A stretch of DNA of 64,000 nucleotides from Leptospira jelokensis (GTDB taxonomy: Bacteria > Spirochaetota > Leptospiria > Leptospirales > Leptospiraceae). The stretch lies in the NCBI RefSeq assembly GCF_004769635.1, contig NZ_RQGH01000011.1, positions 209,501-273,500 on the forward strand, in the 5' to 3' direction. The translations under genes were made by a program, and so were the position numbers. The first letter of the stretch is position 1; every line of letters begins with the position of its first letter. Shown here piece after piece: positions 1-8,777 of this stretch. The notes below the pieces were generated by a model. The model had not been told where the DNA came from and searched no databases. It worked only from the letters and a program-made list of their open reading frames with translations.

Positions 1-1649
1 ACAAACGAATTGATACTTGTGCAGGTGAATTTGAAGCCTTTACGCCTTATATGTATTCTTCGTATGATGAAGAAGATGAATCGGATGTAACTTCCAAAAA
101 GAAGGTGATGATCCTTGGGGGAGGCCCCAACCGAATTGGCCAAGGGATCGAATTTGATTATTGTTGTTGCCATGCTTCTTTTTCCTTACAAGAAGCAGGA
201 GTTGAATCAATCATGGTTAACTCCAATCCAGAAACGGTATCCACGGATTACGACACATCAGACAGATTGTATTTCGAACCACTTAGTTTAGAAGATGTGA
301 TGGCGATTTTCAAAAAAGAAAGGCCTGATGGTGTGATCGTTCAGTTAGGTGGCCAAACCCCTTTGAAACTTGCGAAAGCATTGGAAAAAAGAGGGGTTCC
401 AATCCTTGGAACAAGTCCTGATTCAATTGACCGTGCTGAAGACAGAAAACGATTTGCGGAAGTATTGGATAAGTTAAACCTAAAATCCCCAGAAAATGGA
501 ATTGCATCTTCCAAAGACAAAGCTCGAGAAATTGCAAGAAAAATTGGATACCCAGTGCTTGTGAGACCATCCTATGTGTTAGGTGGTCGGGCGATGCTCA
601 TCGTCAATGAAGAAACAGAATTAGATAAATACATGGAAGAAGCAGAAGAGGTGTCGGAAGACAGACCACTCCTTGTGGATTCCTTTTTACAAGATGCAAC
701 CGAAGTGGATGTGGATGCACTCTGTGATGGAAAGGATGTATTCATCGCGGGAGTGATGGAGCACATTGAAGAAGCAGGGATCCATTCTGGTGACTCCGCA
801 TGTGTATTGCCCCCTCAAAGCATTTCACAAAAGATGATCCAAGAAATTGAAGAGGCAACTTACCGATTGGCTTTAGAACTTGATGTAAAGGGACTCATTA
901 ATGTCCAATATGCAATCAAAGATGAAACACTTTATGTTTTAGAGGTAAACCCAAGGGCATCGAGAACAGTTCCTTTTGTTGCGAAATCGATTGGAATCCC
1001 TGTCGTGAAAATTGCCGTGAGACTGATGCTCGGTGAACCACTTTCTTCCTTTAAATTGGGAAAACGATTCACAGCACCGATGATCACTGTCAAAGAAGCA
1101 GTGCTTCCGTTTAGTAAGTTTCCTGGTGTCGATACCATCCTTGGTCCTGAAATGCGATCCACAGGAGAAGTGATGGGAGTTGCGGCAACCAAGGGTGAAG
1201 CCTTTGTCAAAGCGCAGATCATGGCAGGGGAGGAACCTCCTAAACATGGGACCGTTTTTGTTACGATCAATGACAAAACAAAAAAAGAACTTTTAGAATC
1301 TGTAAGATCACTTTCCAATCTTGGATATAACATCATTGCCACGGAAGGAACTCATAAGTTTTTATCAGACAATGGAATTTTATCCAGTAAGATCAATAAA
1401 ATCTATGATGGGTACTTTCCAAACGTGATTGATTACATCAAAGAGAAAAAAATCCACCTCATCATCAACACACCATTGTCTAGGGTAACTCGTGAAAACG
1501 CATTTACAATCAGACAAGCAGCGATCAAATACAAAGTACCTTGTCTCACTACTTCACAAGCGGCAAAGGCATTGATCCATGGCCTTGTGGAAATGAAAGA
1601 CAAAGGTTACTCTGTGAATTCCCTTCAGGAAATTCACAAGAAAAAATAA
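1..1649 (+). CDS. carB: Carbamoyl-phosphate synthase large chain (C-terminal half, partial)
   Basis: This is the C-terminal half of the large subunit of carbamoyl-phosphate synthase, which makes carbamoyl phosphate from glutamine-derived ammonia, bicarbonate and 2 ATP for pyrimidine and arginine synthesis. The frame is open from base 3, and the residues before the first ATG at 51 ([16 protein letters not shown]) already match the family, so the gene runs in from outside the window. The visible part holds the start of the second synthetase half ([15 protein letters not shown]), the second ATP-grasp domain with its [10 protein letters not shown] segment, and a C-terminal MGS-type allosteric domain ending in [27 protein letters not shown] sequence (last about 130 residues). 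About 549 residues of a roughly 1,100-residue family length are present. The assignment is secure. Confidence 0.97.
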   Translation, partial: KRIDTCAGEFEAFTPYMYSSYDEEDESDVTSKKKVMILGGGPNRIGQGIEFDYCCCHASFSLQEAGVESIMVNSNPETVSTDYDTSDRLYFEPLSLEDVMAIFKKERPDGVIVQLGGQTPLKLAKALEKRGVPILGTSPDSIDRAEDRKRFAEVLDKLNLKSPENGIASSKDKAREIARKIGYPVLVRPSYVLGGRAMLIVNEETELDKYMEEAEEVSEDRPLLVDSFLQDATEVDVDALCDGKDVFIAGVMEHIEEAGIHSGDSACVLPPQSISQKMIQEIEEATYRLALELDVKGLINVQYAIKDETLYVLEVNPRASRTVPFVAKSIGIPVVKIAVRLMLGEPLSSFKLGKRFTAPMITVKEAVLPFSKFPGVDTILGPEMRSTGEVMGVAATKGEAFVKAQIMAGEEPPKHGTVFVTINDKTKKELLESVRSLSNLGYNIIATEGTHKFLSDNGILSSKINKIYDGYFPNVIDYIKEKKIHLIINTPLSRVTRENAFTIRQAAIKYKVPCLTTSQAAKALIHGLVEMKDKGYSVNSLQEIHKKK

Positions 1650-1669
1650 GAGATAGAGGAAACATCACC

Positions 1670-1712
1670 AATCGCGGATTCCTTTCTGGGAAAGGATTTC
1701 ACGATTGGGTTT
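1670..1712 (+). terminator. Hairpin after carB, possible terminator
   Basis: Twenty bases after the carB stop there is an imperfect 17-bp inverted repeat (1670-1686 with 1690-1706, loop TGG). Its inner seven pairs, TCCTTTC with GAAAGGA, are perfect. The sequence after it is T-rich (GGGTTTTCG) but has no clean T-run. It is probably a weak rho-independent terminator separating carB from the convergent minus-strand genes. Confidence 0.4.
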
Positions 1713-1752
1713 TCGTTAGGGAAAACGTAAGGTACTAAAGTATCCTTTGTAT

Positions 1753-2208
1753 TTAAATGGTAAGGTCCTTTAAGAGTGTTTCGATTCGTTTTCGGTTCAC
1801 TCCAAAGTCTGATTTGCCGAGTCTTGATGCCGAACGAAAATGCAATTGTTTTGTTTTTTCATCAAAATAAAATTCGACATCGTCCACATAACGCATCAAA
1901 AATGATGTAAACTCCACATAAAGGTAATTGTTTTCTTCTTTGATGATTTTTGTACGTGGTGTTTCCAAAATCCTTTGTTTTAAGATTGCCACTGCTTCGC
2001 TCGTCGGTTTGGTGTAAGGTGCCGGAGCTCGGAAATGTTCTTTGTCGGAAGGATCAGTGTACGAGCTGACACAATTAGGAGTGGATGGGCATTCTAATAA
2101 TTTTCCCGATCGGATTCCTAAATCGTTTGGTCTTGTGCCAGTACAGTCCACAAAGAACAATAAGGGGCTGGCAATTCCGATAAGGGTGATTAAAAATTCT
2201 GTTTTCAT
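1753..2208 (-). CDS. DUF1499 family lipoprotein
   Basis: This 151-residue protein has a hydrophobic N-terminus (residues about 4-20) followed by FFVDC, which looks like a spirochaetal lipobox with the lipidated Cys near residue 22. The rest matches the DUF1499 family: ECPSTPNCVSSYTD near the start of the mature part, then a conserved core (AVAILKQRILETPRTKI, YLYVEFTSFLMRYVDDVEFYF) ending in SASRLGKSDFGVNRKRIE. No biochemical function is established for the family. The start is supported by a good ribosome site (AAGAAGG) about 5 bases upstream. It lies downstream of the DUF3999/DUF2339 pair on the same strand and may be co-transcribed. I am confident in the family and only moderately sure of lipidation. 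Confidence 0.85.
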   Translation of the reverse strand: MKTEFLITLIGIASPLLFFVDCTGTRPNDLGIRSGKLLECPSTPNCVSSYTDPSDKEHFRAPAPYTKPTSEAVAILKQRILETPRTKIIKEENNYLYVEFTSFLMRYVDDVEFYFDEKTKQLHFRSASRLGKSDFGVNRKRIETLLKDLTI

Positions 2209-2246
2209 TGGTTCCTTCTTTTTACGTCGTTTGGTTTTGTATTGCC

Positions 2247-3482
2247 TTAGACTGATTCCTTTGCCACAAGTCGTTTGGATTTTAATATGGAAAAGATAAA
2301 GAAAAGTAAGGTAAAAATACCCAAATAAAATAAGATTGTTGTGAGATAACCAGAGATTGGTGGGTAAATCAAACTATATCCAAATTCAGGGTTTTCCATT
2401 TCCTTTCCTAATTTTGCCTCAATTGGTGTTTTTTCTCTCAAATCATCGGAGGAAGGGTAGGTGTAAGGGTCAAAGTTCGCAGTCCATTGGTAAGGGTTTC
2501 CATAGTACAAAACATAGTTTTGTACTTCTGAATCGGTATCTGTAAAAAATAATATTTCTTCTAAGGGTTGGACTGTGATGACTTCCTTAAGATGGAGGGT
2601 TTCATTTTCACCATCATTGATTTCGATGGTAAATTCAGAATTCACGGGGGAAGAGATGGGAATTTCAGTGTATGTCCCTTCGTTTTCCCTATGGTTCATT
2701 GTACCTTGGAAAACAGTGTCCCATTCTTTTTTATTGATTTTTGCACGCACGGTGATGGTTCGTTCCCAATTTTTTTCTTCAAAACTCAGTTTGAGAGATT
2801 GGAAACTACTTTGGTTTTCGTTTGGAAACGAAAATAATACTGAGTTTTCTTCTAAGTTTGGGTTCGGGACTGGATGAACTTTTTCAAAGTAAAGATTTTT
2901 GTTTCCTTTGATACGAGTCACCGAAGGGAATTTTAAATTCGATCCATTTTCCGCTTCTAAACGAACATAACGATATTTTGTATTTCCTAAATCAATTTCA
3001 CCGGAGGTTTGTGATCCATACTTATATAAAAATACATTTTTCGTTTCAAAAAAAGTATCGGGATTATCACCTAATTTTAATGTGATGGACGTTTCATAAT
3101 CAAAGGCACTTGAAACTGTTAATTTCGAATAACTCATTCCTTCTGGAAGTTTGGGAAGCTCTAATACATAAACCTCCAAATCATCTTTTTTCGTAAAAAG
3201 TAATTCAGGTTTTAATTTTTCAGTGTATTTGCTAATCTCTTCTGCGTTTTGAATTTTATAAGGAACGATTTCTCCATTTTTTGTGACACGTAGGTCGGCA
3301 TAATAGGAATGTTTGTAAAATTCATCATCCAGTAACACTCTAACGATTTGATTGGATGGGTTTTTTGTTTGGATAGTGATTTCCTTTTTGTATTTAAAAT
3401 TCTCGATTGGCAACGGCCTTGCGATCATTGCAACTGAGAATAAAATTGTGATAAGAGAATAAATTTGAATGATTGATTTCAT
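2247..3482 (-). CDS. DUF3999-like membrane-anchored protein
   Basis: This 411-residue protein has an N-terminal signal segment (IIQIYSLITILFSVAMIA), a large extracytoplasmic beta-rich region and one C-terminal transmembrane helix (ISGYLTTILFYLGIFTLLFFIF) followed by a short basic tail. The size and layout, and its position directly after a DUF2339 protein, fit the DUF3999 family, which is commonly paired with DUF2339; function is unknown. The start at 3482 is chosen because the ATG overlaps the stop of the upstream gene (ATGA) and has an AAGGAAA ribosome site. An open frame continues 34 codons further upstream but overlaps the neighbour. The two proteins probably act together in the inner membrane. 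Confidence 0.75.
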   Translation of the reverse strand: MKSIIQIYSLITILFSVAMIARPLPIENFKYKKEITIQTKNPSNQIVRVLLDDEFYKHSYYADLRVTKNGEIVPYKIQNAEEISKYTEKLKPELLFTKKDDLEVYVLELPKLPEGMSYSKLTVSSAFDYETSITLKLGDNPDTFFETKNVFLYKYGSQTSGEIDLGNTKYRYVRLEAENGSNLKFPSVTRIKGNKNLYFEKVHPVPNPNLEENSVLFSFPNENQSSFQSLKLSFEEKNWERTITVRAKINKKEWDTVFQGTMNHRENEGTYTEIPISSPVNSEFTIEINDGENETLHLKEVITVQPLEEILFFTDTDSEVQNYVLYYGNPYQWTANFDPYTYPSSDDLREKTPIEAKLGKEMENPEFGYSLIYPPISGYLTTILFYLGIFTLLFFIFSILKSKRLVAKESV

Positions 3483-5167
3483 ACGGTTTCCTTTTTGATA
3501 CGATTGTAAAATGTTCCTGTAACGATGAGTGTGATTCCTAAAAATAAACCTGCAAGGATTCTGTAACCCAAGGATAAATTCCAAAAATCATATAGATAAA
3601 ATTTAGCGATGACAAGTGCCAGTGAGACAAATCCCGCCACTTTTAATGATTGGATCTCTTTTTTAAACCCGATGACAAGTGTGCAAAGCCCATAAAAAAT
3701 CAAACAAATCGAATAGAGGAATAGTCTTTTTTCTTCAGGAAAACCCAAATGAATCTCCACAAAGTTACCAAGTAAAAAATAGGGATACGCAACATATAAA
3801 AAGAGTTTGGCGAAGGGAGAAAAATTTCGGCTATACCAATAGGATAATACCAAATACAAACTTCCCGTTGCAAAAATCACAAACCTTCCATTGAGAAAAG
3901 GGATTTCATTAAAGGATCGATAGGTGAATGCGAAAGCATACAACAAAGCAAAAAACCAAACAGGAAAAGTTGCCAAATACATATACATTTGTTTGGAATA
4001 GGTGCTTGCCATAGTGACAACAAAGGCAAAACTGATCAGGCTAAAGGCCAAAGTTTTTCCTGTCATACCCATTACGATCACACTGATGATGAGAGGTAAA
4101 CCAAAGAGACCTACAATGTCATAGGTAGATTTGGCTTTCTCTGTTAATGTGATTTCTTTTAAGGACCTACTATAGATCATGTAAAAACTCAAAAGAAACA
4201 ACGTGAGTAAAAACGGTTTCAGAGTTGGGTAAAAAATTCCAAATATCCAAAAAGCCTGAATGAATCCAAGTCCTAATGTAAACCCAAGAGTGACCAAAGT
4301 GAGGACTGGTTCTTTTTCTCGATTGGCTTTTAGAACCTGGAATTCTCTGATTAAAAAGAGAAGATACACACCAATCTGGAATGCCAAAGGATAAAACAAC
4401 TTGGCATCTTGTAATTTAGATTCTGCCCAAATGGCAAAGATGAGGTGGTTTGCAAATAATACGATAAGGGGAATGACTTTCCATTCCATCTCTTTACGGA
4501 TCCAAAAGAAAAGAGCATTCCAAATGAGTAAGTAGGTAAAAAGAAATGGATACGAATTTTGACCCGTGGAAACTAAAATAGGGGAAAGGAAAACTCCTAA
4601 ACTCGCAAACCCAAAGAGAACTTCACTTTTTTCCGCATACGAAATACCAACCGCCGTTAAACTCAATAGGATAAGTCCTACAAAACAAGTTTCTGTTCCG
4701 TACAAATCGTACCATACATAGCCTGAGTAATACGCAGAAAATAATACTGCAATTCCTAATCCAAGTAAACTAGGAGATAGGTAGGGGCGTGTATCTTTCG
4801 TTTTATAGCCATACCACAATACTGGTAAGGAAGATAAAATTCCAATCCAAATGCGAACCGATTCATTGATCCAATACTCTTCGATGGCCAAATAAAAAAA
4901 CCAAACCGATGCAAGGATGAGAGAAAACACACCTAGTTTTACAAATAGATTTTGGCCGATCCATTGGATGAACCAATTGGGACCTTCTTCCAAAGGAACA
5001 GTTTCTTTGTTGTCCAAAGGATGGATTTGTTTTGGTAATTCGGAAGGTATTGGTTTTGAAATGGTTTTCGATTGGGATAGGGAGAGGACTCTTTCTTTTA
5101 AGAAAAAAAGTTCTCTCTCCATCGATTGGATTTTGGATAAAATTTCTTTTGATTCGTTTTCTTCCAC
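3479..5167 (-). CDS. DUF2339 family multi-pass membrane protein
   Basis: This 562-residue protein begins with a short coiled-coil stretch (ESKEILSKIQSMERELFFLKERV), then a linker with PNWFIQWIGQNLFVKLG, which is typical of DUF2339 proteins. About 14 or more strongly hydrophobic helices fill the rest of the chain. The family is a large integral membrane protein of unknown function. The start used is GTG at 5167, giving MEENESKE. The stop overlaps the start of the DUF3999-like gene by four bases, so translation is probably coupled. No catalytic motif is visible. The family call rests on architecture and the conserved N-terminal NW-x-iG-x2-lFvklGv-like segment. Confidence 0.8.
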   Translation of the reverse strand: MEENESKEILSKIQSMERELFFLKERVLSLSQSKTISKPIPSELPKQIHPLDNKETVPLEEGPNWFIQWIGQNLFVKLGVFSLILASVWFFYLAIEEYWINESVRIWIGILSSLPVLWYGYKTKDTRPYLSPSLLGLGIAVLFSAYYSGYVWYDLYGTETCFVGLILLSLTAVGISYAEKSEVLFGFASLGVFLSPILVSTGQNSYPFLFTYLLIWNALFFWIRKEMEWKVIPLIVLFANHLIFAIWAESKLQDAKLFYPLAFQIGVYLLFLIREFQVLKANREKEPVLTLVTLGFTLGLGFIQAFWIFGIFYPTLKPFLLTLFLLSFYMIYSRSLKEITLTEKAKSTYDIVGLFGLPLIISVIVMGMTGKTLAFSLISFAFVVTMASTYSKQMYMYLATFPVWFFALLYAFAFTYRSFNEIPFLNGRFVIFATGSLYLVLSYWYSRNFSPFAKLFLYVAYPYFLLGNFVEIHLGFPEEKRLFLYSICLIFYGLCTLVIGFKKEIQSLKVAGFVSLALVIAKFYLYDFWNLSLGYRILAGLFLGITLIVTGTFYNRIKKETV

Positions 5168-5210
5168 CTGGATGAAATTATCGAAAGGAGAAACGAAAGG
5201 AAACTATTTT

Positions 5211-7238
5211 TTATTCAGGATCTGTCCACATCCCATTTTCACGGATGAGTTCGATGAGAAGTTCAGGAGCTTCGACTTCTGATACCCCTTTTTTGACAAT
5301 TTCCTTTCCTTTGTAGAGGTGTACCTTACCCACTCCAGCTCCCACATACCCAAAATCAGCATCAGCCATTTCCCCAGGTCCATTCACAATGCAACCCATC
5401 ACAGCGATTTTCACACCTTTAAGATGTCCTGTTTTTTCTTTGATTTTTGCAGTTGTGGATTGCAAATCGAACATTGTCCTTCCGCAAGAGGGACAAGATA
5501 TGTATTCTGTTTTTGTCAAACGAAGTCGTGTGGCTTGTAAGATATCAAAACTCAAATGCAAACATTCTTCTGCTTCCCCATCTCCATACGATAGGCGAAT
5601 CACATCTCCAATCCCATCGAGTAAACTCCCACCAGCCTTAATGGATGCATTGTACATCAGCTGGTCTTTGTTTTTGTCAGTTACTTCTAAGACAATTGGG
5701 TAATCCGATTCCTGCAAAAGAAACGCAAGTCTTCTAACAGAGAGTAGGTCTCCATCACTAACAGAAAATAAAATATTTTCTAGTTTTCTTTTTTTACATT
5801 CCTTTAAGACAAGTTTCACATCTTCAATCTCGGAAACCCCAAACGACCATTCAACTGACCGTTTGTCTTTGGCATACCTCGAGACAAAGTCCAAAAGATC
5901 ATCCCAGGACTCTTCCGATTCCTTTAAGAAAAGGGAAGGAGTGATGACCCATTTTTGAAATTTATACAATTCTTCTGCCAGTGCATCATATTGGTAAAGG
6001 AGTTCATTTGAGAGGGAAACGGAAACGGGAAGTGGGAAAGATCCTCGCCTAACATTTGTTGCAAGTGACAATAAATCCATTTCGGAATCGATATGGAAAG
6101 ACAGTAGTTCAGGGACTCTTCCTGATTTGGATTCTTTTTGGATGAGGTGGAGGACTTCTTCGGCAGTTCCTTCTCCAAAAAAGGGAAAACAGGATTCGAT
6201 CCGAACGGGATTCATATCCCCAATTTTTATATCCCCGATGGTGATTTCTTTAGAATAAAACTTCGAATATTGGTAAGGGTCTCGAAACTCGGAGTAAATG
6301 GTTTCCCTTTCGTTTCGGATCGGATTTCCAGGATTCGAAAGAGAACTTAAAAAAAGTTCATTGTATTTGCGCACAAGTTCCTTTGCGACAGGAATTTCGT
6401 GGATGGCATCTTCAGTGAGTGAAACTCGAATGGTATCACCGAGACCATCTTCGAGTAAACTTCCAATACCAATTGCAGATTTGATCCTACCATCTTTTCC
6501 ATCACCTGCTTCCGTAACTCCTAAATGTAATGGGTAATCCATTCCTAAATCGTAAAATCTTGCAACTAACATGCGATAGGCTTGTATCATCACTTGAGGG
6601 TTCGAAGCTTTCATGGAGACAACGATATCTTTGTAGGAATTTTTTTCTGCGATCCGAATGAATTCTAATGCAGACTCCACCATCCCAAGAGGAGTGTCTC
6701 CGAATCGGTTCATGATCCGATCAGATAAACTTCCGTGATTGGTTCCAATCCGCATTGCTACACCTAGTTCTTTTGCTCGAAGCACTAGGGGAGTAAATAC
6801 TTCTTCAATTCGTTCGAGTTCTTCGTTATAGTCTTTGTCAGTGTATTCTATGATTTCAAATTTTTTTTTGTCGGCAAAATTTCCTGGGTTGATGCGAACC
6901 TTTTCGACCCATTCCACACATTTTAATGCAACTTGTGGAGTGAAGTGAATGTCTGCGACCAAAGGAACTTTTAGGCCAAGTTCTTTCATCCGTTTTCGGA
7001 TATTTGGTAGGTTATCGGCATCCGCCTGACTTGGCACTGTTAGGCGAACGATTTCTGAACCCGCTTTTTCTAACTCTAGAATTTGTTGGATACTTGCATC
7101 CGTATCTCTTGTGTTAGATGTAATCATGGATTGCACGCGGATTGGATTTTTGCCTCCAATTCCAACATCTCCCACCTTCACTTCCCGAGTAAGACGTCTT
7201 TTATAGAAAAAGGGTGATTCGTTATATTTGGTGCTCAT
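5211..7238 (-). CDS. ispG: 4-hydroxy-3-methylbut-2-enyl diphosphate synthase (long-form IspG)
   Basis: IspG (GcpE) carries out the penultimate step of the MEP isoprenoid pathway, reducing methylerythritol cyclodiphosphate to HMBPP with a [4Fe-4S] cluster. At 675 residues it is the long form, known from plants, Chlamydia and spirochaetes, in which an extra domain (roughly residues 300-560) is inserted between the N-terminal TIM barrel and the C-terminal cluster domain. The barrel shows VQSMITSNTRDTDAS, VADIHF and RINPGNF. The cluster domain shows CPSCGRTMFDLQ and GCIVNGPGEMADADFGYVG, so the three Cys ligands and the Glu are intact. It starts with ATG at 7238 and is divergent from the next gene, so the promoter should lie in 7239-7378. 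Confidence 0.97.
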   Translation of the reverse strand: MSTKYNESPFFYKRRLTREVKVGDVGIGGKNPIRVQSMITSNTRDTDASIQQILELEKAGSEIVRLTVPSQADADNLPNIRKRMKELGLKVPLVADIHFTPQVALKCVEWVEKVRINPGNFADKKKFEIIEYTDKDYNEELERIEEVFTPLVLRAKELGVAMRIGTNHGSLSDRIMNRFGDTPLGMVESALEFIRIAEKNSYKDIVVSMKASNPQVMIQAYRMLVARFYDLGMDYPLHLGVTEAGDGKDGRIKSAIGIGSLLEDGLGDTIRVSLTEDAIHEIPVAKELVRKYNELFLSSLSNPGNPIRNERETIYSEFRDPYQYSKFYSKEITIGDIKIGDMNPVRIESCFPFFGEGTAEEVLHLIQKESKSGRVPELLSFHIDSEMDLLSLATNVRRGSFPLPVSVSLSNELLYQYDALAEELYKFQKWVITPSLFLKESEESWDDLLDFVSRYAKDKRSVEWSFGVSEIEDVKLVLKECKKRKLENILFSVSDGDLLSVRRLAFLLQESDYPIVLEVTDKNKDQLMYNASIKAGGSLLDGIGDVIRLSYGDGEAEECLHLSFDILQATRLRLTKTEYISCPSCGRTMFDLQSTTAKIKEKTGHLKGVKIAVMGCIVNGPGEMADADFGYVGAGVGKVHLYKGKEIVKKGVSEVEAPELLIELIRENGMWTDPE

Positions 7239-7378
7239 TTGAATCTTATGTTCTCATTATCTAGGAAATTAAATTCGAAATTTTGGGCAAGCAGTATGAA
7301 AAAAATCTGTGACTTTCAATTTCACTCCCTCCCAAACCGAAAATCTATTTAGGAAGAAACCCTGGGCTTTTTTAACCA

Positions 7379-7663
7379 ATGAATACGGAAGTAAAACAAG
7401 GATTACAACGCAAATACCGCGTGCAGGTGACTGTGGCAATTTACCGCGAGGGAAATTTGTCCTATAAAAGTGAAATTTTATCACCTGCCTATTACGACAA
7501 AAGGCAAGAAGCTCGCGACCACATCCGCCAAGAAATCCGCGAACGCTTGGCCCATTCCAAATTCTTCCGTTCCACTCGTTTGGACTATGATTTGGTCCGT
7601 TATACCGAAGAGGGAAGTTGTAATACCTATCTCAGGTACAGCATCCAAGATTCGGAAATTTGA
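7379..7663 (+). CDS. Small conserved-looking protein of unknown function
   Basis: I do not recognise this 94-residue protein. It is soluble and rich in Arg, Glu and Tyr, with no signal peptide or membrane helix. It has a predicted beta-rich start (YRVQVTVAIYREG) and a charged helix (KRQEARDHIRQEIRERLAHSK). It starts with ATG at 7379 and its stop overlaps the TTG start of mutY (TTGA), so it is very likely real and translationally coupled to mutY. Its role is unknown; a link to DNA repair is only inferred from this coupling. Confidence 0.75.
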   Translation: MNTEVKQGLQRKYRVQVTVAIYREGNLSYKSEILSPAYYDKRQEARDHIRQEIRERLAHSKFFRSTRLDYDLVRYTEEGSCNTYLRYSIQDSEI

Positions 7664-8748
7664 ACCCACAAAAAAAGTTACACGAATGGTACACGTTACA
7701 CAAAAGGGACTTACCATTTCGTAAAAAAAAACAAGCATATCCCATTTGGATTTCAGAGGTGATGTTGCAACAAACGAGGGTTGCCGCCATGTTACCTCTG
7801 TTTGAAGCGTTTTTAGAAAGGTTTCCGAATCCAGAATCACTTGCCAAATCAACCGAAGCAGAAGTCCTATCCTATTGGAAAGGGCTTGGTTATTATAGCC
7901 GTGCCCGTAATATCAGAAAGGCTGCCATCCAACTCGTAAACCAATACAATGGTTCCTTTCCAAAAGAATTGGACTTGGTGTTAAAACTACCAGGGATTGG
8001 GAACTACACTGCACGTGCTGTTTTATCCATCGCGTATGACCTTCCCTATGCAGTTCTCGATGGGAATGTGAAGCGAGTTCTGTCACGTTACTTTGGTTAC
8101 ACGGAAAATATATTAGGACCAAAAGCGGATAAAGAATTACAATCAAAAGCGGATGGGTTTCTAAACCCAAAATTTCCAGGTGACCACAACCAAGCGATGA
8201 TGGAATTAGGTGCCACTCTTTGTTTGCCAGAATCTCCTAAATGTTTGGTTTGCCCATTAACAGATGGATGTTTTGCGAGGATCCATGGAAAAACAAGTGA
8301 GATCCCATTCCGCGAAAAAAAACAAAATCAAATTTTTTTATTAGGTAAGATTTGGGTGGTCCAAAAGAAAAATTTGTTTTTACTCATTAAAGAAAAAGAA
8401 AATCGATTTTTAAAGGGTATGTTCCATTTCCCTTATGGATTTTTTGGGGACATTCCAAATGATGGATACAACCCTTCTTCCTTCGCTAAATTTTTAAATT
8501 TAATCGGAAAAGAGATCCCAATCATTGGGAAAATCAAACACACCATTACCCATCATAAATTAGAATATTCCGTATTTCACGTAAAAATAGAAGGCAATCC
8601 TCCCATTGAAAAGAAATTAGAACCAAAACAATTAGAAAGAGAATTAGAAGGACTGGGCGTGGAATACAAATGGGTGGGAATGGAACATTTGGAAGCAGAG
8701 TTCCCTTCCTCTCTCACAAAAAAAGTGAAAAAGATTTTGCTTTACTAA
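7660..8748 (+). CDS. mutY: A/G-specific adenine DNA glycosylase
   Basis: MutY removes adenine mispaired with 8-oxoguanine in base excision repair. The 362-residue protein shows the catalytic Glu in SEVMLQQTRVA, the helix-hairpin-helix LPGIGNYTARAVLSIAY with the catalytic Asp in AVLDGNVKRVL, and the [4Fe-4S] ligands C-x6-C-x2-C-x5-C in CLPESPKCLVCPLTDGC. A C-terminal NUDIX-like 8-oxoG recognition domain follows (about residues 225-355, including KHTITHHKLEYSVFHV). The start is TTG at 7660, overlapping the stop of the preceding small gene. Everything needed for activity appears present. Confidence 0.95.
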   Translation: MNPQKKLHEWYTLHKRDLPFRKKKQAYPIWISEVMLQQTRVAAMLPLFEAFLERFPNPESLAKSTEAEVLSYWKGLGYYSRARNIRKAAIQLVNQYNGSFPKELDLVLKLPGIGNYTARAVLSIAYDLPYAVLDGNVKRVLSRYFGYTENILGPKADKELQSKADGFLNPKFPGDHNQAMMELGATLCLPESPKCLVCPLTDGCFARIHGKTSEIPFREKKQNQIFLLGKIWVVQKKNLFLLIKEKENRFLKGMFHFPYGFFGDIPNDGYNPSSFAKFLNLIGKEIPIIGKIKHTITHHKLEYSVFHVKIEGNPPIEKKLEPKQLERELEGLGVEYKWVGMEHLEAEFPSSLTKKVKKILLY

Positions 8749-8777
8749 TCTAAAAATCCCCTTAGGATGTTTTGGCC

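Noticed and set aside
1731..1745. GGTACTAAAGTATCC near the convergent carB/DUF1499 ends
   Set aside because: Short and imperfect dyad; not enough to call a regulatory site.
3483..3584. N-terminal extension of the DUF3999-like protein
   Set aside because: The extra 34 codons lie inside the DUF2339 gene; the ATG at 3482 has a ribosome site and the signal segment.
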